64,000 bases of DNA from CAYWLQ01 sp964458775 (lineage in GTDB: Bacteria > Myxococcota_A > Polyangia > JAAYKL01), in the NCBI GenBank assembly GCA_964458775.1, contig CAYWLQ010000004.1, positions 1 to 64,000 of the forward strand. The letters are read 5' to 3'. The notes below the pieces were generated by a model. That model saw only the letters and a list, made by a program, of their open reading frames with translations, was not told where the DNA came from and made no database searches. The stretch's first letter is position 1. Each line of letters starts with the position of its first letter. The translations under genes were made by a program, and so were the position numbers. Below are positions 17,302 to 26,861 of the stretch, in pieces.

Positions 17302-17693
17302 TTGATAGAGAAAAAAATATTTGTCGCTCGACCCTGGATCGGATAACTATTAGAGAGTTAAAGGCCAGAACTTTTGTTGGTTTTAACGACTGGGAACAAG
17401 AAAAGAAACAAGAAGTGTCAATCACAATAGCATTGCACGCTGACTTAACCGTTGCATGTCATAGTGATAAGGTGGAAGACACAATCGATTATAAAATAAT
17501 TAAAAATCGTGTACTCACTTTTGTTGAAAACAACAGGTTCAATCTAATAGAAAAAATGTCCGAAGATATTGCTAAGTTGTGTTTGGAGAATACTCAAATT
17601 GAAATTGTGGAAGTTACGGTTAATAAAGGTTCTGCTTTACGTTTTGCCGATAGCGTTGAAACCAATATCATTCGTTATAAAAAGCATGTCTGA
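17298..17693 (+). CDS. folB: Dihydroneopterin aldolase
   Basis: A 131-residue protein of the FolB/FolX T-fold. The motif LKARTFVGFNDWEQEKKQEV is the family's N-terminal block with the substrate-facing Glu. DTIDYKIIKNRV and the late VNKGSALRFADSV, with the conserved Lys, follow. FolB converts 7,8-dihydroneopterin to 6-hydroxymethyl-dihydropterin and glycolaldehyde in the folate pathway. Start ATG overlaps the previous stop (ATGA), and its stop overlaps the start of folK by eight bases. The epimerase FolX is the main alternative, but the downstream folK and folE favour FolB. Confidence 0.85.
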   Translation: MIDREKNICRSTLDRITIRELKARTFVGFNDWEQEKKQEVSITIALHADLTVACHSDKVEDTIDYKIIKNRVLTFVENNRFNLIEKMSEDIAKLCLENTQIEIVEVTVNKGSALRFADSVETNIIRYKKHV

Positions 17694-18234
17694 AAATAAC
17701 ATACTGACTGTTGCTTATATTTTAGCAGGATCTAATATAGATCCTATCCCAAATATTACTAACGGTCTTGTTATCCTGTCAGAATCTGTAACTGTTTTGG
17801 ATATATCAACACATTATTCTTCTCGCCCGACTTTGCGAAAGAATCAACCCAACTTTGTCAACGGTGTTTGGAAAATTGAAACCGACCTTGACCCGGTATC
17901 GCTGCAATTCGGCTTGCTTCGTGAAATAGAAAATCAGCGCGGAAGAGAGCGAACATCGGACAAACACGCTGCTCGCACTTTAGATTTGGATTTGCTGCTT
18001 TTCGGCAATACAATAATGAAAACTGAACAACTGATTCTTCCTGCAAAAGAAATCTATCAATACCTCCATGCAGCAATACCTTTGGCGGATATTGCGCCGA
18101 ATTTGATTTTGCCGGATATAAACAAGAGAGTTTGTGATTTAAAAATGCCGCAAGATAAAAACGAGCTTGTGCCGATGCCGGAGCTGACTGTTTTTCTGAA
18201 AGGAAAAATACAAAATGAATTTGGAAAAAATTAG
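17686..18234 (+). CDS. folK: 2-amino-4-hydroxy-6-hydroxymethyldihydropteridine pyrophosphokinase
   Basis: The 182-residue product has the HPPK features: AYILAGSNI at the N-terminus, the SSRP-TLRKNQPNFVNGVWKIETD block that binds the pterin, and RTLDLDLLLFG with the two magnesium-binding Asp residues. HPPK transfers pyrophosphate from ATP to 6-hydroxymethyl-dihydropterin. A longer frame opens at 17569 but would run almost wholly inside folB; the ATG at 17686, overlapping the folB stop, gives the normal family length. It overlaps folE by 20 bp. Confidence 0.9.
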   Translation: MSENNILTVAYILAGSNIDPIPNITNGLVILSESVTVLDISTHYSSRPTLRKNQPNFVNGVWKIETDLDPVSLQFGLLREIENQRGRERTSDKHAARTLDLDLLLFGNTIMKTEQLILPAKEIYQYLHAAIPLADIAPNLILPDINKRVCDLKMPQDKNELVPMPELTVFLKGKIQNEFGKN

Positions 18235-18778
18235 TCAATTAGTTAGGGAGTTGTTAATTGAAATCGGAGAAGACCCTGATCGCGAGGGCTTACAAAAAAC
18301 CCCGGAGCGAGTCGCTCGCGCATATGCAGAGTTGACCAAAGGATACAGACAAATTCCCGAAGACATTATTAACAATGCTGTTTTTAAATCTGAATCAAAC
18401 AACATGATTATTGCGAGAGACATAGAAGTATTCAGCATGTGTGAGCATCACATGTTACCGTTCTACGGCAAATGTCATGTAGGTTATATTGCCAATGACA
18501 AAGTTTTAGGGTTAAGCAAAATAGCTCGTATTGTTGACCTCTATTCAAGACGACTCCAAATTCAAGAGCGACTTACCGCTCAGATTGCCGAGCAAATCAA
18601 AGACGCTGTAAATGCAGAAGGAGTCGGCGTAGTAATGGAATGCCGCCATTTATGCATGATGATGCGCGGAGTAGAAAAACAAAACTCTGTCATGACCACA
18701 TCATCGGTTCTAGGCTCAATCCACAATGAACCGGAAGCACGCGCTGAATTTTTAACTCTTATTAATCGTTCTGTTTAG
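18215..18778 (+). CDS. folE: GTP cyclohydrolase I
   Basis: A 187-residue enzyme making 7,8-dihydroneopterin triphosphate from GTP, the first step of folate synthesis. Signature segments: EDPDREGLQKTPERVA, the zinc and catalytic site MCEHHMLPF, GLSKIARIVDLYSRRLQIQE, and GVGVVMECRHLCMMMRG with the third zinc ligand Cys. Its start ATG lies inside the end of folK, so all four genes are translationally coupled. The operon holds no folP or folC. Confidence 0.97.
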   Translation: MNLEKISQLVRELLIEIGEDPDREGLQKTPERVARAYAELTKGYRQIPEDIINNAVFKSESNNMIIARDIEVFSMCEHHMLPFYGKCHVGYIANDKVLGLSKIARIVDLYSRRLQIQERLTAQIAEQIKDAVNAEGVGVVMECRHLCMMMRGVEKQNSVMTTSSVLGSIHNEPEARAEFLTLINRSV

Positions 18779-18824
18779 TATATATTTGAAAAATAAGTTC
18801 TATGAACATGCGCAAAAACCCAAT

Positions 18825-21800
18825 CTACTTTAGGTTCAAACGCCTCATCATTTTCTGCAAACCAAATCGGGATATTCCCAACATAGTTGCTGCTGCAGTT
18901 TGATTTCCTTTTGCGTCCCTTAGCGCTGCTGTTAACAGCCTTTTTTTGAGGCGATCCACCTGAAGATTAATGTCCAAATTTGTCTCTGCAACACTCATTT
19001 CTTCCAATTGTGTTACAATATCTTGAGATAGGTGTTCAGGGCCGATTTCTTTTTCCGAAAGCACAACAGATCTAATAATTTCATTTTCTAATTGGCGAAC
19101 ATTTCCGGGCCACGAATAATCAATCAATATTTCTGCTGCTGCTTTAGTAATTAATTTCTTTTGACTGCTGTGTTTGGCAATGAAATGTTCCGCCAAAAGA
19201 AGAATATCTTCTTTTCTTTTTCTAAGCGGCGGCAGTGTTATTTCAATAACATTTAGACGATAATATAAGTCTTCTCTAAAAGAACCCTCTTTTACGTGTG
19301 CTTTTAGGTCTGAATTTGTTGCAGCTAAAATTCTAACATTTACTGTGCGAGTTTTGGTTCCCCCGACAGGTCTAACTTCGTGATTTTGTAATACACGAAG
19401 TAACTTAGCTTGTATGGAAAGAGGCAGGTCTGCAATCTCATCTAAAAACAGAGTTCCGCCGTCAGCCTCTACAAATAAGCCTCGACTGTCAACCACAGCT
19501 CCAGTAAACGCTCCTTTTGCATGACCAAAAAACACTGACTCCATTAAGGACTCAGGGATGGCAGCACAGTTTTCAGCAACAAATGATTTCTTCTTTCGAG
19601 CACTGTTAAAATGAATTGCACGGGCAACAAGTTCCTTTCCGGTTCCTGACTCTCCGCCGATTATTACCGGAAAATCAGCCGCTACTATTCTGTCCAATAG
19701 ACGAAAGAGTTCGACCATCGGTTTTGAATGAGCAACAATTTCATCATATTTATATCTATTAATAAGCTCTGTTGTACGCTTTTCTAATTGCTCTTTTACT
19801 TCCTCAAGTTCTCCTTCACGGCGTTCAAGTTTTCCGGCCAAATCACGATTTAGACGCTCAATACGAGCTTGACGTCTATCCAACTCCAATCGCAATCTGG
19901 CATTAGTCAGAGCAATTGCCGCTTGGTCTGCCAGTGCTTCAAGAAGTGCTAATCTGGTTTCATCGAAACGACCCGGTTGCTTGCTGTCTAGATATATTGT
20001 TCCCTGAGCCTTTCCATCTACAAGCAAAGGTATTGCAGCAATATATCTAAGATTAAAACGAACTACGCTGATCATTTCGTTAAATCGATCATCATCACGT
20101 GCATCAGTAGTTAATAACGGCTCTTTCATCTCAAAGGCACGGAGAGCAGCGCCGCGAGAAAAGCCGGCTTCTTCCAAAGACAAAGACTCTTTGTCCATAT
20201 TTCTTGCACACCTTATTTTAAGCTCTCCTTTGGGACTAGCAATAAGCAAGAATCCTCGTTCAGCGTGAGTAATATCAAGAGCTGCATCCATTATCATTTC
20301 TAATAATCGTCCTACACGAAACTCTGAATTGAGCCTGGTATTAATTCTGGCCAAGTGTTCCCATCCGTATGAAGATTCAAAAAGATGAGACGATGTTTCT
20401 TTGTTTATAATCATATTCATCTCCCTTAAATACGGAGCATCGGCCTTTTGATACAAGGATGGAATTTTTTTCTGCATTGAAGATGTAATTATAGATGCAG
20501 CTGTAGCCGCACGACAGGATTCTGCCTTTTGACCGGTTGCAAAAGCAGCACGGGCAACCTCAACAAAGGCTTTTAAATGCTCATCTCTGTAGTAAGCTTG
20601 GTCTGTAGGTAATAGGCGAAGTAAATCTTTAAGTGTCAACGCAATGTCACCGTTTGATTTGGTTGTTAGTTTTAACAAGAGTCTTTGATATTCCAATTGC
20701 AGAGATGCGTTTTTATTATGCGCTGACAAACTAATCTTGTTCAGATAGTGTGTAGCATTTTCAAAATCCCCTATATCAATAGCTAACTCCGCAAGATGAA
20801 GCCGTGCTGAATCTGAAGACAAATCGCTTTTTTCCACGCCCGACCGAGCCTCGGCTTCCTCAAACAGTAACCGAGCTTCATCATAACGGTTTAGGGCAAC
20901 AAGAATATCTCCTCTGACACATAAAATGGTGCCGGAAAATTGCGAATTTGAACATCGTGCATCCTCCAAAGCTAAACGAGATACAGTCTCCGCACCTGCC
21001 AAATCTCCGAGTCTAAACAGAAGCTCTGCATAATTTGCTCCAGCCAAAGACAGTTCGCCGGGTCGCCCGAACAGTCTGATTTGTGACAAGCCTTCTCTAT
21101 AAGCTTCAAGTGATTCTGAAAATCTTCCCAACTCAGTCAATGCCGCCGCCAAGTTTAAAATGTGGGTGGCTGCACCGTGTCGATCTCCAGCTTTTTTTGC
21201 AAATTTTACAGCTTCTGAATAAAAGGCGGCGGCTTCTATAAAATTTGATGTTCGATGACGCTGCATACCCATAAGGCCGTTGAATCTGGCTAAGCTTTTG
21301 TAGTCATATCGAGATGATGCCTTTTCAATTCCTTGAGCAAAAATGAATAATGCACGATCATCATTACCGCTAGACAAAAAAACAAGACCTACAGACGCAG
21401 ATATTTCACAGTAAACCTCTGATGAAAGTTGCTCAAAAGAAATTTGTTCAACCAGTTTTCTTGCAGATTCCAAATGTCCTCGTTCAAGTTCGATGCGGGC
21501 AATTGTCGATAAGGCTGCCCCTTTTACATCATGATTATTTGATTCTTTAAGTACTTTCAGTATTTCAACTGCTGAGCTTGTTTCTCCCAACAGACGGAGA
21601 GATAATGCCTGTTCAAGATATGCACTGTCGTTGTTGTTCGAAGCCGTTTCTAACGCCACGCTTACAGTATCAATAGCCAATCTATATTCACCTGTTTGAC
21701 GATACAACCGCGCCAAGAGCACTCTTAATCTACCTTCTTCTTCAGTCGAAAATGCCTTAAGAGAAATCGCTCTTGATAAATAAATAGCACCTCCTGTCAA

Positions 21801-23894
21801 ATCGCCGGCAGCGATCAAAACAATATAGGCATCTTTTGCAGCTGTTTTTGCTCGTTCCCAATCCTCAGCAGCATATGCATGGTCTGCTATTTTCCAAGGA
21901 GCGGCTGTGCCTGTTTTGTCCAAAAGAATAATGGCTTTTTGATGAAGTTCTCTCAATCTCCTAGAAGAAATCATTGTTGTCAGACGTTTTGCCGAAAAGG
22001 TCTTTAAAGAGATACTACCGTTATCTATGTCAACCCAACCTTGCTTTTCGAGAGTTCTAAGGTATTCCACTAGAATTGCTTCGTTTTGAATATGGAAAGT
22101 TGATGTTAGACTCTCTAAGGATACCTGTTCCCCAATCACTGCCAAAAACTCTATTGTATTTTTAGCAAGCGGATCCAATCCTTCTAAGAAGCTCTTTATT
22201 GCAGCATCAAGCGGATCCGTTTGAAATAGCAGTTTGTCAAGGTCTGTCTCTTCAAATTTACCGTTAGGACGAGTATCCAGAAGTGCTAAGAGAATTGCTT
22301 CGACAGCAAGCGGAATGCCGCCGGACATGCGATGTATTTTCTTTTGAAACTCAACAGCAGCAGGACGCCCTAAAATCTGGGTTACCATGTCGCATTCTTC
22401 TTCTATAGAAAGGGGCGGAATTTCAAGGATTGGAATATCTACATCAACAGAAGTAACAGTCTTTGGAACCATGCCTCTGATTTCTACTGCAACAGTAACG
22501 GACGGTCCTAAAACCCTGCTCATTCGTCTTAGAAGATGAAGCACAGCTAACGCGATATGAGGATTGTTGTCCTCTATTAGAATAATTGCCGGATAATTCA
22601 GTTTCCAGAAAACTTCCGCTATTTCAGTTATTAAGCTAACTTCATTTGTGCATTCTCGGTTAGGTAATGAATCAATTCTTCCTTCAATCCAACACTGCAA
22701 AAGTTTACAGGTTTCACCGGATGCCCTTACAAGAGAGGTTAGTATGGATCTCAGCGAGCCGCATATCAATTCCGGTGGAGTATTACCTTTTTCGGCAGCA
22801 CGAATTTGAGCAGTAACAACAGCTGTTTTGAAAAATCTTGATTTACCCACACCCGGCGGACCGCTTATTGCCAGAGTTTGCACTGAATTATTGGGTCTAT
22901 CCTCAAATATACTAAGCAGCTTTTCCGTTTCTTTCAAGCGTCCCGACAATCGTATACTTCTCGCTTTGGTAACACGACCGCCTTTGTCACTTGTACTGTA
23001 AGTTTCACATATGATGTCAGACAAACTGTATTGTTGTGTTGCACCTATATTGATTATTAATGAAAGTGCTTTTGAAACATCGCCGGCACAAAAGAATCTT
23101 CGTTCCGCTTTTTGGGATGTCATTCGCTCAATAATTGCGTTTAGGAGATCTGAATCTGTAGCTTTAACAACTGAATGCAAAACATTATTCGGGTATGGGG
23201 GGAAGAAAGCTCTAGGTTTTTTGTCGGTAAGCAACTCAATTAAGGTAATTCCCAAGCTATAAATATCAGATCGTTCCTCAGGAAAACCGTGAAGCGCTTC
23301 TTCTGCTGTATAGCCGATTGTACCCGCTTTTAAACCGTCTGAGACTTTTCCATCTACTGCCAATCCAAAATCAATTAGCCTTACAGTATGTCCTTCATCA
23401 CCTACCAAAATATTGGACGGTTTGATATCCCGATGCAGCAACCCATAACGGTGGACAAGATCGAGAGCAGAAGCAACCGCTGAGACAATTCTTACTGCAG
23501 CAGCTACTCTGCCTATTCCAGGCTCTGCAATTGTCTTAATCCACTGATTGGAAGCCGAGCCGTTAACAAATTCGGAGGTGAAAAACATCGTATCCAAAAG
23601 CGGTCCGTCGCGGCCTTCAACTTGGAAAACCTTTCCCAAATCAAACACTTTGACAAGATGAAGATGTTCCATTCTTTTAACCGCTTCAAACTCATATCGA
23701 AGTAAACTATTTAAGGTAGATTTTGATAATGTTTTTAGTGCTTTTAGATTGTCATTTTCAAGTCGGTCAGATACCAGATAGACTGTTCCTTGTCCTCCCT
23801 TTCCCAAAATGTCGTGAATGATATATCTATTGTTAACAACCGCCTTTTCGACGAGATTTAACCGTTCCGGTTTGTTACACATTTGCTCAAACAT
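18825..23894 (-). CDS. Ser/Thr kinase-AAA-TPR-GAF-sigma-54 activator fusion (one-polypeptide signal integrator)
   Basis: A giant 1689-residue cytoplasmic regulator. Domains in order: Hanks-type kinase (about 20-285) with GKGGQGTVYLV and intact HRDIKPSN and DFG; STAND/AAA ATPase with GPPGVGKS (about 343-352); TPR-like helical repeats (about 660-1110); GAF (about 1180-1330); a coiled coil; sigma-54 AAA+ with GESGTGKE (about 1413), GAFTGA (about 1460) and FLDEIADLP; Fis HTH (about 1645-1689). ATG at 23894 is chosen over 23933 because CGGAG lies seven bases upstream. It likely couples phosphorylation and small-molecule sensing to transcription from sigma-54 promoters. The architecture is known from myxobacteria; targets are unknown. 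Confidence 0.9.
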   Translation of the reverse strand: MFEQMCNKPERLNLVEKAVVNNRYIIHDILGKGGQGTVYLVSDRLENDNLKALKTLSKSTLNSLLRYEFEAVKRMEHLHLVKVFDLGKVFQVEGRDGPLLDTMFFTSEFVNGSASNQWIKTIAEPGIGRVAAAVRIVSAVASALDLVHRYGLLHRDIKPSNILVGDEGHTVRLIDFGLAVDGKVSDGLKAGTIGYTAEEALHGFPEERSDIYSLGITLIELLTDKKPRAFFPPYPNNVLHSVVKATDSDLLNAIIERMTSQKAERRFFCAGDVSKALSLIINIGATQQYSLSDIICETYSTSDKGGRVTKARSIRLSGRLKETEKLLSIFEDRPNNSVQTLAISGPPGVGKSRFFKTAVVTAQIRAAEKGNTPPELICGSLRSILTSLVRASGETCKLLQCWIEGRIDSLPNRECTNEVSLITEIAEVFWKLNYPAIILIEDNNPHIALAVLHLLRRMSRVLGPSVTVAVEIRGMVPKTVTSVDVDIPILEIPPLSIEEECDMVTQILGRPAAVEFQKKIHRMSGGIPLAVEAILLALLDTRPNGKFEETDLDKLLFQTDPLDAAIKSFLEGLDPLAKNTIEFLAVIGEQVSLESLTSTFHIQNEAILVEYLRTLEKQGWVDIDNGSISLKTFSAKRLTTMISSRRLRELHQKAIILLDKTGTAAPWKIADHAYAAEDWERAKTAAKDAYIVLIAAGDLTGGAIYLSRAISLKAFSTEEEGRLRVLLARLYRQTGEYRLAIDTVSVALETASNNNDSAYLEQALSLRLLGETSSAVEILKVLKESNNHDVKGAALSTIARIELERGHLESARKLVEQISFEQLSSEVYCEISASVGLVFLSSGNDDRALFIFAQGIEKASSRYDYKSLARFNGLMGMQRHRTSNFIEAAAFYSEAVKFAKKAGDRHGAATHILNLAAALTELGRFSESLEAYREGLSQIRLFGRPGELSLAGANYAELLFRLGDLAGAETVSRLALEDARCSNSQFSGTILCVRGDILVALNRYDEARLLFEEAEARSGVEKSDLSSDSARLHLAELAIDIGDFENATHYLNKISLSAHNKNASLQLEYQRLLLKLTTKSNGDIALTLKDLLRLLPTDQAYYRDEHLKAFVEVARAAFATGQKAESCRAATAASIITSSMQKKIPSLYQKADAPYLREMNMIINKETSSHLFESSYGWEHLARINTRLNSEFRVGRLLEMIMDAALDITHAERGFLLIASPKGELKIRCARNMDKESLSLEEAGFSRGAALRAFEMKEPLLTTDARDDDRFNEMISVVRFNLRYIAAIPLLVDGKAQGTIYLDSKQPGRFDETRLALLEALADQAAIALTNARLRLELDRRQARIERLNRDLAGKLERREGELEEVKEQLEKRTTELINRYKYDEIVAHSKPMVELFRLLDRIVAADFPVIIGGESGTGKELVARAIHFNSARKKKSFVAENCAAIPESLMESVFFGHAKGAFTGAVVDSRGLFVEADGGTLFLDEIADLPLSIQAKLLRVLQNHEVRPVGGTKTRTVNVRILAATNSDLKAHVKEGSFREDLYYRLNVIEITLPPLRKRKEDILLLAEHFIAKHSSQKKLITKAAAEILIDYSWPGNVRQLENEIIRSVVLSEKEIGPEHLSQDIVTQLEEMSVAETNLDINLQVDRLKKRLLTAALRDAKGNQTAAATMLGISRFGLQKMMRRLNLK

Positions 23895-24250
23895 ATGACA
23901 ACTCCGTTGTATTAATTGTACAAACCAAAACAATCCTTCCTATCAATTAACCAGAAACAGCATAATTATTCCTGTTGCAATATGCTGTAAAAATGCATAT
24001 TTCCAACCTATTAAAGAATTTGCATTTGATAAATGTTACCAAAACCCCATGTCAACAAGGTTGACAAACCTAATTTTACCTGAATATTTTTGAACAAGTG
24101 TTGTATGTAAGAAAAATACTACACAAAAGAAGAGTTCTAAACACATGTCTATTCAACAAAGAAAAATTTTCTATCCTTAATACGCGCACCATGTGCTAAG
24201 GTCACGAAGGATATATTTTTTAATTAATACAATCGGTCATGGGAGTTGCT
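23895..24250. other. Divergent intergenic region with promoter and operator candidates
   Basis: A 356-bp gap between two divergent regulatory genes. The visible signal is TTGACA at 24061-24066 with an 18-bp spacer to TATTTT (24085-24090). It overlaps a perfect 17-bp inverted repeat at 24050-24066. No gene is supported. Confidence 0.5.
24050..24066. promoter_or_regulatory. Inverted repeat overlapping a -35 box
   Basis: TGTCAAC-AAG-GTTGACA is a perfect inverted repeat with seven-base half-sites. Its right half contains the TTGACA of the candidate promoter, so a protein bound here would block RNA polymerase. The binding protein is unknown. Confidence 0.45.
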
Positions 24251-26233
24251 ATGGCTAGAGCCTCTTCAAACATTATACTTATTAGTACTTCAGAGGATAC
24301 CAAAAGCTTCTTCTCATTTTTGTTTCGTCAACATTTCAAGAAGCACAATCTTATTATTGTTTCTTCACATAGAGATATTGTTACAGAAAAAGAAAAACTT
24401 CAGCTCGATGCAATAATTATTGATGAACCTGCATCTGAACTTGAAACAACCGCAAAAGAACTTTCAGATATGTTTTCTAATCTTTCGTTATCCTGCAAGG
24501 TCCCATTAATGGCTTTAATAGAGAGCGACGAAGTTTTAAACAAAGCAGACAGGCTACAGTCATTTGGCATTGATGATGTAGTTTTTCGACCCATCGATGA
24601 TAGAGAACTTTTAGTTCGAATAAGAATGATGCTGAGAATAAAAGCTGCTGAAGAAGAAAATAGAATCGCTCGACTTCGTATATTAGAAATGGAATCAGCA
24701 CATCAATCTGAGTTGGTGGCAAAGGAAAAGCGTTATCAACGTTTGGTTGAAATATCACCTGATGCCATTTTGATTTGTAACGAAGGAAAAATTACTTTCA
24801 TAAACAATTCTGGAAAGATGCTTCTTAGACTTAGCAATCCGGAAACCCTTATCGGGCGTCCTTTGATCGACATTATCCATCCGGAATCTATTTTCGCCAT
24901 AAGAAGAATCTTACAAGATTCAGAATCTGCAAAAACCCAAACACCGTTTTCTCTAATTAAGCTCAGGGCCGAAAACGGGTCAGTTGCAAATGCAGAAGCG
25001 GTTGCAGTACCCTTTGATGACAACGACAACAAAAGTGTTATGTTGGTGTTTCGCGACATAGCAGGAAGACCGGCTATGACTGAAAGATTTCAACAATCAC
25101 AAAGAATGGAAGCTGTCGGTCAACTTGCCGGCGGTGTTGCTCACGATTTTAATAATATTCTCACCACGATTAGAGGGTACTCCGATTTGCTGTTGGACAC
25201 TCTTAAGAAAGAAGACCCGCTTGTCGAAGATGTTAAGGAAATTAAAAATGCAACTGAACGAGCCGCTTCTCTAACCAGACAATTATTGGCCTTCAGTAGA
25301 AGACAACAGATGGCACCGGCTCCTCTTGATATAAACAGAGTGGTGTCAGACATTCAAAGAATGTTAAAGCGAATGATAGGTGACCATATAGAACTGATTA
25401 CTGACTTGGAGCCGGATTTGGGAATCGTAAAGGCCGACAGAAGTCAAATTGAACAGGTAATAATGAATCTATGTGTCAACGCCAGAGATGCCATGCTTAA
25501 TGGAGGCACAATAACAATTAGAACCTCCAATATCGAGATAAAAAATGAGAGACCGGAATCGGCTCCCGATATCAGTCCCGGAACCTATGCTTTGTTAGAA
25601 GTAAAGGATACCGGTGTTGGAATCAGTCAGGATATTATTTTTCATATTTTTGAGCCTTTCTTTACAACCAAACCCAAGGACATGGGAACCGGCTTGGGAT
25701 TGTCAACAGTATACGGAATCGTAAAACAAAGCGGAGGTGATATTTCTGTACAGAGCACTCCCAATAAAGGAACTGTCTTTAGGATTTATTTACCCATAGT
25801 GTCAGACTATGCTTCAGAAAATTTTATAAAATTTGATCGAGGTCCTGCCGGCGGTTCCGAAACTATTTTATTAGTGGAAGACGATAAAACGGTAAGATAT
25901 TTGGCTAAACGTCTTTTGGAAAGAGCCGGTTACAAAGTAATACCAACAGCCAACGGAGCCGAAGCCCTTTTTCTTGCTGAGCAACACAAAGGAGATATTC
26001 ATTTAATACTTACAGATGTGGTAATGCCGGAAATGGGCGGAACAGCGTTGGTAGAGAAACTGGCTAAGAAGCATCGTAATTTAAAAGCCATCTTGATGTC
26101 AGGATATTCTGACAAAGATGTTATTAAATTTGCTGAGCGGCACTCCGGTGTGGTTTTTCTCCCCAAACCGTTTAGTTATGAAGAGTTGACCCAAAAAGTA
26201 CGATCTGTATTGGATTGTGAAGATAATACTTAA
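24251..26233 (+). CDS. Hybrid PAS histidine kinase with N-terminal receiver-like and C-terminal receiver domains
   Basis: A 660-residue cytoplasmic kinase with no TM segment. Order: receiver-like domain (about 5-125, candidate Asp in IIIDEP, Arg-Pro instead of Lys-Pro), coiled coil, PAS (about 155-270), HisKA with GGVAHDFNNIL (His298), HATPase with NLCVNARDAM, DTGVGIS and GTGLGLSTVYG, then a full receiver with LTDVVMPEMGG (Asp589) and the FLPKP loop. The kinase core is the common NtrB-like hybrid type of this phylum. ATG at 24251 follows GGGAG by five bases; ATG at 24239 is in frame but lacks a ribosome binding site. Divergent from the giant kinase-activator gene. Confidence 0.88.
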   Translation: MARASSNIILISTSEDTKSFFSFLFRQHFKKHNLIIVSSHRDIVTEKEKLQLDAIIIDEPASELETTAKELSDMFSNLSLSCKVPLMALIESDEVLNKADRLQSFGIDDVVFRPIDDRELLVRIRMMLRIKAAEEENRIARLRILEMESAHQSELVAKEKRYQRLVEISPDAILICNEGKITFINNSGKMLLRLSNPETLIGRPLIDIIHPESIFAIRRILQDSESAKTQTPFSLIKLRAENGSVANAEAVAVPFDDNDNKSVMLVFRDIAGRPAMTERFQQSQRMEAVGQLAGGVAHDFNNILTTIRGYSDLLLDTLKKEDPLVEDVKEIKNATERAASLTRQLLAFSRRQQMAPAPLDINRVVSDIQRMLKRMIGDHIELITDLEPDLGIVKADRSQIEQVIMNLCVNARDAMLNGGTITIRTSNIEIKNERPESAPDISPGTYALLEVKDTGVGISQDIIFHIFEPFFTTKPKDMGTGLGLSTVYGIVKQSGGDISVQSTPNKGTVFRIYLPIVSDYASENFIKFDRGPAGGSETILLVEDDKTVRYLAKRLLERAGYKVIPTANGAEALFLAEQHKGDIHLILTDVVMPEMGGTALVEKLAKKHRNLKAILMSGYSDKDVIKFAERHSGVVFLPKPFSYEELTQKVRSVLDCEDNT

Positions 26234-26447
26234 TTCATGATTTATAGGAATTAACCGACCAATGTTCATTTTGAATATAGATACGTTTTTACATAAAAAC
26301 AGTTACTTCTCACCAATCATTCATACAAAGCATCCCATTTAAGGGACGCCAATATGTGATCCTCTCCTGTTTTATTTGTATCTATAGTGTTCCTCAAAAC
26401 GGCAAAAAGCTCATTTAAAAAATTTTTTTCTTTTTTTAAATACAAAA

Positions 26448-26861
26448 TTAATTTTCTATTTTTTGCATAGAGCAGTGAAATGCTTCTATAATTGCCGATA
26501 TTGAAGCATCTATTTCCCCCTGTTTGCCAATAATTCGGCAGCCGGCTCTTCCCACAGCTTCTGATGAACGAACAACAAACCCGGCTTCAGCAGCTACAGA
26601 ATCAATATCAAATAATACTCTGTCATCAGGATGAACCGTTATTTCAGCATTAGCAAAACCTTTTGATAATATTAATGCTTTAGAAAAAACTCTTTCAAGA
26701 ATTATTGGATTCTTATCTATTTCGATTCCAATGATGTTTTCAACCATACTACATGCCAATTCAATTGCACTTTTTTTTAGCCAAGACGGATCTGAACAAA
26801 TATCATTATCATTTGAATGTGTAGATTTTGTTATAATTCGTGCTTTGATTATTCTTCCCAA
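26448..26861 (-). CDS. FliH/SctL-like stator protein
   Basis: A 137-residue protein whose C-terminal 90 residues follow the FliH/YscL pattern: a helix with ENIIGIEIDKNP, a KALILSKG stretch, TVHPDD, and GCRIIGKQGEIDASISA, equivalent to the G-x-x-DAS block of SctL proteins. Those proteins hold the export ATPase in place in flagellar or type III secretion machines. It lacks the long N-terminal coiled coil of full-length family members. The start is TTG at 26861, nine bases after AAGGGG. The upstream gene overlaps it by 13 bp. No ATPase or export gate gene is in the window. Confidence 0.6.
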   Translation of the reverse strand: MGRIIKARIITKSTHSNDNDICSDPSWLKKSAIELACSMVENIIGIEIDKNPIILERVFSKALILSKGFANAEITVHPDDRVLFDIDSVAAEAGFVVRSSEAVGRAGCRIIGKQGEIDASISAIIEAFHCSMQKIEN

